A stretch of DNA of 33,009 nucleotides from an uncultured Oscillospiraceae bacterium. GTDB taxonomy: Bacteria; Bacillota; Clostridia; Oscillospirales; Oscillospiraceae. Below are positions 1 through 7,758 of this stretch, piece by piece. Position 1 is the first letter of the stretch; every line of letters begins with the position of its first letter. The stretch lies in the NCBI GenBank assembly GCA_905234005.1, contig CAJOFW010000004.1, positions 1 through 33,009 on the forward strand, written 5' to 3'. The notes below the pieces were generated by a model. It ran no database searches. It had not been told where the DNA came from and was given only the letters and a program-made list of their open reading frames with translations. Made by a program: the position numbers and the translations under genes.

Positions 1-336
1 CGCAGACCACGCAGAACCGTCCGCCTGCGGCGCGTCCGGCTCGTCGTCGAGGACATTCTGCACGGACAGACTTTCCTCCGGCTCGTATTCCTGTGTCACG
101 TCCTCGACGTCCGGTTCGGTCGATTCGACCGCTTCCGGTTCGTCCGGCTCGGTCACGTTGTCGATGACCGTCACGTCGCCGGCGATGTCCGCGCCGGTCA
201 CGTCCTCGACCGCGAGAACGCCGGGGAGCGTCAGCGAGGCGATCAGCACGACCGCCAGCAGCACCGCCAGCAGCCGCGTTTCACCCCTCTTATGTCCCCG
301 TGTGGCGGACATTTGCCTTTGTGAGGTGTTTCGCAT
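1..336 (-). CDS. N-terminus of a secreted acidic protein (partial, runs off left edge)
   Basis: This minus-strand frame is open from an ATG at 336 to the window edge (112 codons), so it is missing from the ORF track for lack of a stop. It begins MRNTSQRQ, then has a basic stretch and a hydrophobic run (RLLAVLLAVVLIASLTLPGVLA, residues ~24-45) that reads as a Sec signal peptide ending in a VLA-type cleavage site. The rest is strongly acidic, rich in D, E, V and P, like the linker region of a surface protein. A GGAAGG ribosome binding site lies about 7 nt before the ATG, and a TTGACT-17-TAGAAT promoter is upstream. No functional domain is reached inside the window, so its role is unknown. The plus-strand ORF 158-496 is its shadow. 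Confidence 0.7.
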   Translation of the reverse strand, partial: MRNTSQRQMSATRGHKRGETRLLAVLLAVVLIASLTLPGVLAVEDVTGADIAGDVTVIDNVTEPDEPEAVESTEPDVEDVTQEYEPEESLSVQNVLDDEPDAPQADGSAWSA

Positions 337-379
337 GGCAACTACCTTCCTTTTTTGCTGTTTTTATTATATCAGTTTG

Positions 380-408
380 ATTCTACACCGAACGGCATGG
401 CAAGTCAA
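380..408 (-). promoter_or_regulatory. Sigma-A-type promoter for the secreted protein gene
   Basis: On the minus strand TTGACT (403-408) and TAGAAT (380-385) are separated by 17 nt, about 45 nt upstream of the signal-peptide ORF start. It overlaps the extended 3' end of the upstream phosphoesterase ORF. Confidence 0.55.
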
Positions 409-1079
409 GGAGCATTTCCCAAAAAACAGGAATTTCCCCTCCCCGGAGCGGGCGCGGGTTCAGCCGCCGCCTTCGGCGATGTGTGTGTCTCGCTGACGCA
501 CCGTGATGACGCAGTGCTCATACGCGTTGATGACGGCCCGTATGTCGTCCGCTGCGGGATGTTCACGCCGTAGCTTCTGTGGATGTGGCCGTGGATGTGA
601 TAGGCCGGGTGATAGCGGTCGAGAAGGCCGCGAAAGCACTCGAAGCCCCGGTGGGTCAGGGTGTCGAAATCGTTCAGACGCCGCGCCGGGGCGTGAGTCA
701 CGAGCACGTCGAAGCCGCCGCGCAGCCGTATGGCCGGCCACAGGCGGCGTACACGCCGGGCCATCTGCCGCTCGGTGTACATATTTTCGCCGGGCCGGTA
801 GCGGTAGGAGCCGCCCAGCCCGAGAAACCGCACGCCCTCGTGGACGTACAGCCGCCCGTCGATGCACACGCAGCCCTCCGGCGGATTCTCGAGCAGCCCG
901 TCGTCGTGGTTGCCGCGCACGTACAGCAGCGGGCGGTTCGACATCGTGACGAGAAACTCGAGATACTCCCGCCGCAGATCGCCGCAGGCGACGATCAGGT
1001 CGAATTCCGAGAGTCTTCCGGGCGTGTAATAGTCGTAGTAATACCGGGATTCCACATCCGACACGGCCAGTATGCGCAT
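405..1079 (-). CDS. Metallophosphoesterase with frameshifted C-terminus
   Basis: Calcineurin-like phosphoesterase, probably cytoplasmic, hydrolysing an unidentified phosphodiester or phosphomonoester. Metal-binding motifs are present in family order: an N-terminal SDVE (variant of the usual D-x-H), ACGDL, GNHDD, THAP and HGHIH. The start at 1079 is 4 nt after the stop of the BMP-like gene and has a GGAAGGGAAG ribosome binding site, so the two are one operon. The C-terminus is odd. After ...PQRTTYG the frame changes to a low-complexity tail, while another frame reads VINAYEHCVITV, which fits the conserved end of this family, and stops at 460. A deletion of 1 nt modulo 3 near 535-545 is the simplest explanation. 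The metal site would survive; the last strand would be replaced. The fold is clear, the substrate is not. Confidence 0.8.
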   Translation of the reverse strand: MRILAVSDVESRYYYDYYTPGRLSEFDLIVACGDLRREYLEFLVTMSNRPLLYVRGNHDDGLLENPPEGCVCIDGRLYVHEGVRFLGLGGSYRYRPGENMYTERQMARRVRRLWPAIRLRGGFDVLVTHAPARRLNDFDTLTHRGFECFRGLLDRYHPAYHIHGHIHRSYGVNIPQRTTYGPSSTRMSTASSRCVSETHTSPKAAAEPAPAPGRGNSCFLGNAP

Positions 1080-1083
1080 ACGC

Positions 1084-3015
1084 TCACCGCTTCCCTTCCT
1101 CAGACGCGCCCGCGACGCCCATCGTGTCCACGGTCGCCCGGCCCAGCTCCGTCAGCTCCCCGTAGGCGGGGATGCCGCCGGATACGTTCTCCATGAGGTA
1201 ATCCATGTTGATGATCTGCTCCGGCGTCAGGGAGCGTCCGGCGTCCAGAAGCTTGCCGGTCTGCGTGTACAGCGGGCCGCGGAACGGCTCGCAGATACCG
1301 GCCCGGATGCTGTTTTCCAGCAGCTCCTTGAGCTTCACCGCCGGGGGCGGCAGCCTGTCGGCGCACCGCAGCTCCACCACCCCGGCGGACAGGCCCCAGT
1401 AGTAGTTCAGCGCCCGGCCGCTCTCCGCGTACTCCGACTGGACGGAGCGGTTTTGGATCCGGCGCAGAAGCTGCTCGTAGTAGGTGCCCCACTGCCACAG
1501 CGGCGTGGCGAGATTCACCGTCCCGCCGTCGCCGATCAGGGACAGGCCGAGGCTCTCGCTGCCCTCCCGTCCGACGCGGGCGAGATCCTGCGACGATATG
1601 AGCCGGACGCCGCGCCGCGTCAGCCGCGAGAGCGCCGCGTCCGCCCCGCCGACGGCCGACCACTCGAGGTATACCTCCGCCCGGGGATTTGTCATCTGCA
1701 CGCCCAGCGCAAAGGCGTTGATGCCGGCGACCTGCCCGAAGATCGGATAGTCGGCGAGATACCCGACCGGATTTGACCCGGCAAGCGTGCCGGCTATCGC
1801 CCCGATGATGAATTTGACCTCGTACATCCGGGCGTAGTAGGTGCGGACATAGCGGTGCGACGTGTTCAGCGAGCAGTTGAAGACCGTGACCTCGGGGTGA
1901 TCGACCGCCGCCCGGAGGCTTGCGTCGAGAAGACGCGGCGAGGTCGTGAACACGACCCGGTTCCCCGCCGCGATCGCCCGCTCTATGACCGCCCCCGGCT
2001 CGTCCGTCATCGCGTCGAAATACGCCTCGGTGCGGACGGAATCGTCCATCACACGCTGCACGTACTCGCGGCCGCGTTCGTGTCCCCGCGTCCAGGCGGC
2101 GCTGTCCGGCCGGCCGTCGTGGATGAACGCGGCGCGAAGGCGTTTCCCCTCCCCGCCGGACGCCGCGCCGGATATGACCTTCGTGAGAAGGCCGGGCTTC
2201 TTCTCCGCCGGCGCGAGCTTCACGTCGATCTTCTCCGGCTCCTGCTGCAGGGCGATCTCCTCCCAGACCCTTGTCAGCGCCTGGCGGATCTCCCTGGCGG
2301 ATTTCTCACGGAGCGACGCGTAGCCGTAGATCTTCATGCAGGCGAGCAGCGCGTCCCCGGCGGTGGTGTGCAGCCTGCCGCCGCCGTTTGCCTCGTACGC
2401 CTGCCGGAAGTAGAAATACGCCGCCGTAAACTGCCGCCGCTCCTCCTCGCTCCACGGCTCGCCGGGCTGCTTGCCGACGAGCTTCTGCAGCATCTGGTAG
2501 CCGCCCGGCCTCGAGAACTCGACGCTGTTGAGGCGGCTGAGGCGGTAGAAATCGAGAAATTCGTAATACAGCGCCGTGTCGGCGTTTCGCTCCGGCATGA
2601 CGCGGACGACGGTACCGGTGATCTGCGGCGCGTCGAAGAACTTCAGCACGCTGACGCGCTTGTTGCCCTCCTCCACGTAGAAGCGGTTCATATACTCATA
2701 CGCCCGGATCGGCTCGCGGATGCCCTCGCTCAAATGCGCCTGACACAGGCGCTCCCACTTGACGGCAAACTCCGTGTCCGGCTCCAGAATGGGCATGAAA
2801 TTCGGCGCGAACGAGTGGACGCGGCCGCGTGTCTTCGTGCCGACGACGAATTCCGTCGGTATCTGCACGACGCCGAGGTCGACGCCCGACGCGGAGCGCT
2901 CCGTCGGGATGAAATCATCGAGCACGGGCAGGCACGGCGACGCGCCCCTCGATACGCACTGGCGGTATTCCCGCCGCCCCAGCTTCAGCGCCTCTCTGTA
3001 GTAGATCTCCGACAT
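1084..3015 (-). CDS. ParB-like/BMP-family ligand-binding fusion protein, no signal peptide
   Basis: A 643-residue protein. The C-terminal part (from ~295, LRAAFIHDG, to ~560) resembles the basic membrane protein (PnrA-like) family that binds nucleosides for ABC transporters, with FIIGAIAGTLAG and a closing VNLATPLWQWGTYYEQ stretch. The N-terminal half is different: FYVEEGNKRVSVLKFF (~110-130) resembles the ParB/sulfiredoxin-like GNHR motif. There is no signal peptide or lipobox, so it should act in the cytoplasm, more as a sensor or regulator than as a transport receptor. The start at 3015 is supported by AGGGGG about 9 nt upstream and a TTGCAA-16-TATAAT promoter. It leads an operon with the metallophosphoesterase and is divergent from a LacI regulator. 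The BMP assignment is fairly firm; the ParB-like reading and the cytoplasmic role are inference. Confidence 0.75.
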   Translation of the reverse strand: MSEIYYREALKLGRREYRQCVSRGASPCLPVLDDFIPTERSASGVDLGVVQIPTEFVVGTKTRGRVHSFAPNFMPILEPDTEFAVKWERLCQAHLSEGIREPIRAYEYMNRFYVEEGNKRVSVLKFFDAPQITGTVVRVMPERNADTALYYEFLDFYRLSRLNSVEFSRPGGYQMLQKLVGKQPGEPWSEEERRQFTAAYFYFRQAYEANGGGRLHTTAGDALLACMKIYGYASLREKSAREIRQALTRVWEEIALQQEPEKIDVKLAPAEKKPGLLTKVISGAASGGEGKRLRAAFIHDGRPDSAAWTRGHERGREYVQRVMDDSVRTEAYFDAMTDEPGAVIERAIAAGNRVVFTTSPRLLDASLRAAVDHPEVTVFNCSLNTSHRYVRTYYARMYEVKFIIGAIAGTLAGSNPVGYLADYPIFGQVAGINAFALGVQMTNPRAEVYLEWSAVGGADAALSRLTRRGVRLISSQDLARVGREGSESLGLSLIGDGGTVNLATPLWQWGTYYEQLLRRIQNRSVQSEYAESGRALNYYWGLSAGVVELRCADRLPPPAVKLKELLENSIRAGICEPFRGPLYTQTGKLLDAGRSLTPEQIINMDYLMENVSGGIPAYGELTELGRATVDTMGVAGASEEGKR

Positions 3016-3079
3016 TTTCCATTCCCCCTGTCAAAAAGCGGCCGTAACGTGAGCGATCACGGAAGGATCGCCTGATCGC

Positions 3080-3107
3080 ATTATATCAGAAATCGCGGCT
3101 TTTGCAA
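3080..3107 (-). promoter_or_regulatory. Promoter for the BMP-like/phosphoesterase operon
   Basis: Minus-strand TTGCAA (3102-3107) and TATAAT (3080-3085) with a 16-nt spacer, about 65 nt before the ATG at 3015. Confidence 0.6.
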
Positions 3108-3208
3108 ACGGGGACGCCGGCGTCGGCGGATTTTCCGCCGCGCCGGTTTGACCCGGCCCGGCAGCATCGCGCAGTCCGGACATGGCTTTTTCCGCGCCGC
3201 GCACACCG

Positions 3209-3222
3209 ATTTCACGTGAAAT
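3209..3222. promoter_or_regulatory. 14-bp palindrome, candidate LacI-family operator
   Basis: ATTTCACGTGAAAT is a perfect palindrome with a central CG, the usual form of a LacI/GalR-family operator. It lies between the divergent BMP and lacI promoters, about 17 bp upstream of the lacI -35 box. A partial copy (TTCACG) overlaps the lacI promoter. Autoregulation, and perhaps control of the BMP operon, is inferred from position. Confidence 0.5.
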
Positions 3223-3238
3223 TTCATGAACGGTTTCA

Positions 3239-3266
3239 TTTACTTCACGGAAAAACGTGCTATAAT
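3239..3266 (+). promoter_or_regulatory. Promoter for the LacI-family regulator
   Basis: TTTACT (3239-3244), 16 nt, TATAAT (3261-3266), about 40 nt before the start codon. Confidence 0.5.
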
Positions 3267-3307
3267 CGGGATGTGAGAGGAATCGACCGCAAGAGGTGAT
3301 ATATAAC

Positions 3308-4321
3308 ATGAGACGTGACGGCGTATCCCCCACCATGAAGGACGTGGCGAGGCAGGCGGGCGTATCGCTCGGAACCGTGTCCAAGGTCATCAACGGCCTG
3401 CCCGTCGGCGAGGAGTACCGGCAGAAGGTGGAGGCCGCGGCGAAGAAGCTCGGCTATCAGGTCAACAGCTACGCCCGCGGACTCAAGACGAACAAGACCT
3501 ATTCCGTGGCCCTCATCATCCCCACGCTGCAGCACCCCTTTTTCGCTTATCTCGCGGACGAGATCGCCGCCTGCCTGAACCGGCAGCAGTACCGCACCAT
3601 GCTGATGGTCACATACTTCGACCCCGCCGCCGAGCAGAAGAGCATCTCCCTTGTGAAAATGAACAAAATCGACGGCATCATCGCCCTGACGTACAACCCG
3701 GAGCTGGACGTGGACGACAACCTGCCGTTCGTCTCCATCGACCGGCACGTGAGCGCGAGCATCCCCTGCGTATCCTCCGACAACTACGCCGGCGGCCAGC
3801 TCGCGGCGCGGAAGCTGATCGAGCTTGGCAGCAAAAGACTCCTGTTCATGCGGATCGGCTCGGACGTATACAGCGAGGTGGACAAGCGCGGGGCCGGGTT
3901 TGAGAACTACTGCCGCATGGAAAACATCGCATACGAGTCGGTCATCCTCCGCAACGGCGACACGTTAGAGCCGTTCTACCGCTGCATGGACGAGCACATC
4001 ACGGACGGGCGGCCGGATTTCGACGGCATCTTCTGCAACACCGATCACCTCGCCTGCCGCGTCCTCACATATCTGCGGGAACGCGGCGTCCGGGTACCGG
4101 AGGACGTACAGATCATCGGCTACGACGGCATCCTCGATTTCGGCACGGACAGGCTGTACTGCTCCACGATCGTCCAGCCCGTCCGCCAGATGGCGGAGGC
4201 GGCGGTCAACGTGCTGCTCAACCAGGATCTGAAATCCATGCCCGCCCACCTGAGCCTGCCGGTTCGGTACGCCCCCGGCGGCACCACAAGAGACGAAGGC
4301 CCGCGGCCGGCGAATACCTGA
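3308..4321 (+). CDS. LacI/GalR-family transcriptional regulator
   Basis: DNA-binding repressor of 337 residues, typical for the family. The N-terminal helix-turn-helix reads TMKDVARQAGVSLGTVSKVING, followed by the hinge region (KLGYQVNSYARGLKTNKT). The periplasmic-binding-protein-like effector domain follows, from SVALIIPTLQHPFFAYL to about residue 325, with GYDGILDF near its end. The ORF track opens at a GTG (3296), but AGAGGTG sits 7-9 nt before the ATG at 3308, which is the better start. It is divergent from the BMP/phosphoesterase operon, and a 14-bp CG-centred palindrome between the promoters is the likely operator. The effector is probably a sugar or nucleoside; the sequence does not tell which. 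Confidence 0.9.
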   Translation: MRRDGVSPTMKDVARQAGVSLGTVSKVINGLPVGEEYRQKVEAAAKKLGYQVNSYARGLKTNKTYSVALIIPTLQHPFFAYLADEIAACLNRQQYRTMLMVTYFDPAAEQKSISLVKMNKIDGIIALTYNPELDVDDNLPFVSIDRHVSASIPCVSSDNYAGGQLAARKLIELGSKRLLFMRIGSDVYSEVDKRGAGFENYCRMENIAYESVILRNGDTLEPFYRCMDEHITDGRPDFDGIFCNTDHLACRVLTYLRERGVRVPEDVQIIGYDGILDFGTDRLYCSTIVQPVRQMAEAAVNVLLNQDLKSMPAHLSLPVRYAPGGTTRDEGPRPANT

Positions 4322-4470
4322 TACTTTTCCTGAAAAAACGGCAACGAGACAAAGCCTTTGATCGGAGAACAGTATAACGTCCGCGGCGGACGCGCGGCAA
4401 AACGGGATTCGCAGCGTGCCCGGCGGAGGGCTCGACCGATATACGGCTATACCGCCCCGAACAACCGAAA

Positions 4471-4515
4471 AGCGCTCTCTACCGGCAAAGCCGTCATAGA
4501 GAGCGCTGCGTTTTT
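4471..4515. terminator. Rho-independent terminator between lacI and the PAP2 gene
   Basis: AGCGCTCTCT (4471-4480) and AGAGAGCGCT (4498-4507) form a 10-bp stem with a 17-nt loop that can itself pair partly. GCGTTTTT follows on the plus strand. It separates the convergent lacI and PAP2 genes. The rest of the 4322-4559 gap holds no ORF I can support. Confidence 0.75.
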
Positions 4516-4559
4516 ATGCACTTTTCACCAGGGTCTGTTTTGCAATCGCCCCGTCACCG

Positions 4560-5528
4560 TCACGCTTCGGCGTCCCCGCCTTTGGCTTCGACCGCCTTCC
4601 GGCGGCGGCATCCACGCGCAAACCACGGGAACGTCAGCGGCCAGACGAGGACGACGAAAACGACCATGACGAAATACCGCACAGCCGTCCCGACGCCGAG
4701 GGCGCCGAAGACCGCGGCGACGACCGGCTTGCACACCGCCCGCACGCCGAAAATCAGCGCGACGCCGAGCACGAGCTTGAGCGCCTGCGCCCACAGCGGC
4801 GCCTGTACGTCGAAGCGGATAAAGCGCCGCTCGATCGGCGCCGACACGGCCAGCGCCGCGGCGCTGCCGCCCAGCAGGTACAGATTTTTGATCGCCTCGG
4901 CGAGGTTTTCGGCGTCGATGTCCTGCGGCCAGACACGGTGCTCGACATACGCCGCCGCGGCCAGCGCCGCGACCGCCGTCACGCCGAATACGACCGGCAC
5001 GACAGCCGGGCGCTCGTCCGATTTCTCGAACACCGGATACAGCGCGAACATCACCACAAGCCCGATCGCCAGCCCGCCCAGCACGTCGGTGGGGTAGTGG
5101 ACGCCGAGATACATCCGCGAAAACGCCGTAAGCGCCGCGAGCACGATGCACACGATCCGCACGGCTCTGCGCTCCGTAAAGCGGGCGACGCCGCCGATGA
5201 CCGCCGCCGCGCTCTGCGAGTGGCCGCTCGGGAAGGAATAGCCCGTCGCGCCGGCACGGGCCGACTCCACGATCGTGAAGTCCGGATCGCGCACAAACGG
5301 CCGCTCCACACGGCACATGATCTTCATAAACTGGCTGACCGCCGTGCTGATGACGCCCGCGGCCAGCAGGTAATAGCCGTGCTTCTTGCTGACGCACCAG
5401 TACACCGCGACCGCGATGGCGATGAACGCCCACTCGCTTCCGAGGTAGGTGACCGCCCCCAGCAGTTTGTCCAGAACCGGCTGCCGCACGCTCTCCAGCG
5501 CGTACAGCACGCCCATATTGAAATCCAT
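4560..5528 (-). CDS. PAP2-family membrane phosphatase
   Basis: Integral membrane acid phosphatase of 322 residues, likely acting on lipid phosphates or undecaprenyl pyrophosphate at the outer face of the membrane. The three PAP2 signature blocks are present: KIMCRVERPF (K-x6-RP type), YSFPSGHSQSA (PSGH) and SRMYLGVHYPTD (SR-x5-H-x3-D). Several hydrophobic helices surround them and continue into a C-terminal membrane half. The track ORF extends far upstream to 6302, but GGAGGTG lies just before the ATG at 5528, the residues before it look like shadow sequence, and a divergent nitroreductase occupies that DNA. It stands alone, with its own weak promoter (TATAAT on the minus strand at 5614-5619). 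Family certain, substrate not. Confidence 0.88.
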   Translation of the reverse strand: MDFNMGVLYALESVRQPVLDKLLGAVTYLGSEWAFIAIAVAVYWCVSKKHGYYLLAAGVISTAVSQFMKIMCRVERPFVRDPDFTIVESARAGATGYSFPSGHSQSAAAVIGGVARFTERRAVRIVCIVLAALTAFSRMYLGVHYPTDVLGGLAIGLVVMFALYPVFEKSDERPAVVPVVFGVTAVAALAAAAYVEHRVWPQDIDAENLAEAIKNLYLLGGSAAALAVSAPIERRFIRFDVQAPLWAQALKLVLGVALIFGVRAVCKPVVAAVFGALGVGTAVRYFVMVVFVVLVWPLTFPWFARGCRRRKAVEAKGGDAEA

Positions 5529-5724
5529 CGTTTTTACACCTCCGCTGTTCTTTGCTTTTTCCTTCCGCCGCCTTTGGCAGGGCGGCTTTCGCGTCCGCGT
5601 ATGACGCGGCGCCATTATACCACGTTTCCCCGTCCGCCGAAAGACAAAACGATAAAATTGATAAAAAATTGCCTCTCCCCCCTCCTCCGTCCGCTCCCAA
5701 ACGGCGGCACGGCCTCGCCGGGGC

Positions 5725-5752
5725 TTGCGTTTTGCGGAAAAACCGGTATAAT
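5725..5752 (+). promoter_or_regulatory. Promoter for the nitroreductase gene
   Basis: TTGCGT (5725-5730), 16 nt, TATAAT (5747-5752), about 30 nt before the GTG start. The rest of the 5529-5783 gap holds the divergent, weaker PAP2 promoter region and nothing else I can support. Confidence 0.6.
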
Positions 5753-5783
5753 GGGGAAAAACCGACGAAGGGAGCGATATGCC

Positions 5784-6296
5784 GTGAACCGACTGAGCGC
5801 GATCATGGATCGGCGGTCGATACGAAAATTTGAACCCCGCCCGGTGGAGCGCGAGAAGCTGGAGGCCGTCCTGCGGGCGGCGATGCAGTCGCCGACCGGG
5901 AAGGATTCGCGGTGCTGGGAGTTTCTCGTCATCGAGGACGAGGCAGACCGCGCCGCCCTGTCCGGGATGAGTCCGTTCGGCCAGTGCGCCAAAAACGCCC
6001 CGGCGGTCATCCTGACCATGTGCAATATGGACCGCGCCGACCCGGCGGTCGACGTGTGGGTGCAGGATCTCGCCGCCGCGAGCATGACGATGCTGACACA
6101 GGCCGAGCTGGAGGGGCTTGGCGCGACGTGGCTCGGGATGTACCCGTTTCAGGAGCGGCTCGACGCCATACGGGCGTATTTCCGTCTGCCCGAAAACCTG
6201 ATCCCGTTCTCCGCCATCGCCCTCGGCTACAGGCTCCGCCCCAAGCCGCCCGAGGATCGCTTCGACCCCGCCAAAATCCACTGGGGAAAAATATAA
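5784..6296 (+). CDS. Nitroreductase-family flavoprotein
   Basis: FMN-dependent NAD(P)H oxidoreductase of 170 residues, soluble and normally dimeric. The N-terminal IMDRRSIRKFEPRPVEREKLEAVL is the standard family opening with the FMN-binding Arg-Arg-Ser-Ile-Arg. MQSPTGKDSRCWEFLVI (~35-52) is the second conserved block, and GLGATWLGMYPF plus the C-terminal IALGYR complete the fold. GTG at 5784 is chosen because it has GAAGGGAG about 9 nt upstream and starts exactly where homology starts; the much longer upstream frame is shadow of the PAP2 gene. It is a single-gene unit between its own promoter and a strong terminator. The physiological substrate is unknown. Confidence 0.88.
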   Translation: MNRLSAIMDRRSIRKFEPRPVEREKLEAVLRAAMQSPTGKDSRCWEFLVIEDEADRAALSGMSPFGQCAKNAPAVILTMCNMDRADPAVDVWVQDLAAASMTMLTQAELEGLGATWLGMYPFQERLDAIRAYFRLPENLIPFSAIALGYRLRPKPPEDRFDPAKIHWGKI

Positions 6297-6325
6297 TACC
6301 ATTTCCTGAAAGAAAACATATTATA

Positions 6326-6355
6326 CGCCGCGTACCGCCGGGTACGCGGCGTTTT
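6326..6355 (+). terminator. Rho-independent terminator after nitroreductase
   Basis: CGCCGCGTACC-gccg-GGTACGCGGCG is a perfect 11-bp stem with a 4-nt loop followed by TTTT. Confidence 0.85.
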
Positions 6356-6426
6356 CCACCGGCACAAACCGTCAACATCCACAATGGGCATACAGATTCT
6401 GGAAATCATTTTGGCCAGGTTTTCGA

Positions 6427-6456
6427 TTGACATCGAATTGTTTATTATGTTACGCT
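6427..6456 (+). promoter_or_regulatory. Possible extended -10 promoter for Etf operon 1
   Basis: TTGACA (6427-6432), 18 nt, then TGtTACGCT (6448-6456), which matches an extended -10 but has a weak -10 hexamer. It is the best candidate upstream of the acyl-CoA dehydrogenase and would give a leader of about 155 nt. Confidence 0.35.
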
Positions 6457-6512
6457 GTTGACAAATCCGGGTGGAGCGCTGTCGCCCCGCCCCCGTTTCG
6501 CGTTTTCCCTAT

Positions 6513-6600
6513 CAGTCAGCAGACAGCAGTCAGATGATATCAACTACCAACCACCAACTACCAACTACCAACTACCAACTACCAACTGCCAACCACCAAC
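6513..6600 (+). repeat. Heptanucleotide-phased leader repeat
   Basis: From 6513 the sequence is phased in 7-nt units: CAGTCAG, CAGACAG, CAGTCAG, ATGATAT, then eight units of CAACTAC or its one-base variants (CAACCAC, CAACTGC) and a final CAAC. The array ends 5 nt before the AGGAGG of the acyl-CoA dehydrogenase, so it forms most of the mRNA leader. Nearly free of G, the CAAC part should be unstructured as RNA. Confidence 0.9.
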
Positions 6601-6617
6601 GCACAGGAGGAAGCGAT

Positions 6618-7745
6618 ATGCTTGACAAAAAACACCAGATGATACAGCAGCTCACGCGGGAGTTTGCCGTGAACGAGATCGAGCCGTGCATCGACTACGC
6701 GGAGGAGCACGGCGAGTTCCCGGACGAGCTGTGGGAGAAGGCCGCCCGCTATGGCTTTATGGGCTGCTGCATCCCCGAGGAATACGGCGGACAGGGCGGC
6801 GATTTCTTCTCGTCCATCATCATGATGGAGCAGATCTGCCGCACGGCGGTCGGCGCCGCGTCCATGTTCATGGCCAACTCCCTCTCCGGCATGCCGATTC
6901 TCAAATGCGGCACCGAGGAGCAGAAGCAGAAATATCTCCGCCCGGTCGCGGAGGGCAAAAAGCGCTGCGCCTTCGCGCTGACGGAGCCGGGCGCAGGCTC
7001 CGACACCGGGGCGCTGAGCACCACGGCGCGGCAGGACGGCGATCATTTCATCCTGAACGGCCGCAAGACGTTCATCACCCTCGGCCCGACGTGTGACTGG
7101 GCCGTTGTCTTCGCGAACGTCATCCGCGACGACGGGAAGAAGGCCCTGACCGCGTTCATCGTCGAGGCGGACACGCCGGGCTTCTCCCGGGGCAAGCGCG
7201 AGAAAAAGCTCGGCCTGCACGCCTCGGGCACCTGCGATCTCATCTTCGACGACGTGCGCGTACCGAAGGAGAACATCCTCGGCACGGTGGGCGGCGGCTG
7301 GAGGGTCGCCGGAAGCGGCCTGAGCGCCGGACGCATCAACGTCTCATCCCAGGCCCTCGGCGGCGCGCAGGGCTGTCTTGACGAGGCGGTCAAATACGCC
7401 GGCGAACGCGTCCAGTTCGGCAAGCCGATCGCGAAATTCCAGAACACCCGGTTCAAAATCGCGGAGATGGACGCGAAGATCGAGGCCGGACGCCGGCTCA
7501 TCTACAGCGCGGCGCAGATGGTCGACCGGGGCGAGGACGCGCTCCTGCAGGCGTCCCGTGCCAAGTACTACATGAGCGAGGTCGCCAACGAGGTCGCCTA
7601 CAAGTGCCTGCAGATCCACGGCGGCTACGGCTATATGGAGGGCTTCGCGATCGAGCGCTTCTACCGTGATCTGCGCATCATGCCCGTGTACGAGGGCACG
7701 AGCGAGGTTCAGCTCATGGTCATTTCCAGCGCCATTATGAAATAA
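6618..7745 (+). CDS. Acyl-CoA dehydrogenase, operon 1
   Basis: FAD-dependent acyl-CoA dehydrogenase of 375 residues. It oxidises acyl-CoA, or runs in reverse as an enoyl-CoA reductase, with the adjacent Etf as electron partner. Family signatures are clear: CAFALTEPGAGSDTGA (~115-130, FAD/substrate loop), the middle beta domain with FILNGRKTFIT, and QIHGGYGYMEGFAIERFYRD. The catalytic Glu lies in PVYEGTSEVQ near the C-terminus. The start at 6618 has AGGAGGAAG upstream; the track's earlier start would translate the CAACTAC repeat and is rejected. It heads EtfB (13-nt gap), EtfA and a CoA-transferase. It is clearly diverged from the second copy at 13.6 kb, so it probably serves a different short acyl-CoA. 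Confidence 0.93.
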   Translation: MLDKKHQMIQQLTREFAVNEIEPCIDYAEEHGEFPDELWEKAARYGFMGCCIPEEYGGQGGDFFSSIIMMEQICRTAVGAASMFMANSLSGMPILKCGTEEQKQKYLRPVAEGKKRCAFALTEPGAGSDTGALSTTARQDGDHFILNGRKTFITLGPTCDWAVVFANVIRDDGKKALTAFIVEADTPGFSRGKREKKLGLHASGTCDLIFDDVRVPKENILGTVGGGWRVAGSGLSAGRINVSSQALGGAQGCLDEAVKYAGERVQFGKPIAKFQNTRFKIAEMDAKIEAGRRLIYSAAQMVDRGEDALLQASRAKYYMSEVANEVAYKCLQIHGGYGYMEGFAIERFYRDLRIMPVYEGTSEVQLMVISSAIMK

Positions 7746-7758
7746 GGAGGCGGGCAAT

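Noticed and set aside
5529-6302. N-terminal extension of the PAP2 ORF
   Set aside because: Overlaps the divergent nitroreductase antisense; the real start has GGAGGTG at 5528.
6227-6433. 68-aa minus-strand ORF over the nitroreductase terminator
   Set aside because: No ribosome binding site, crosses a terminator stem, no recognisable family.
6541-6600. CAACTAC array as a CRISPR or as coding sequence
   Set aside because: Units are 7 nt without spacers; translation of it requires a start without a ribosome binding site, while the true start follows AGGAGG.
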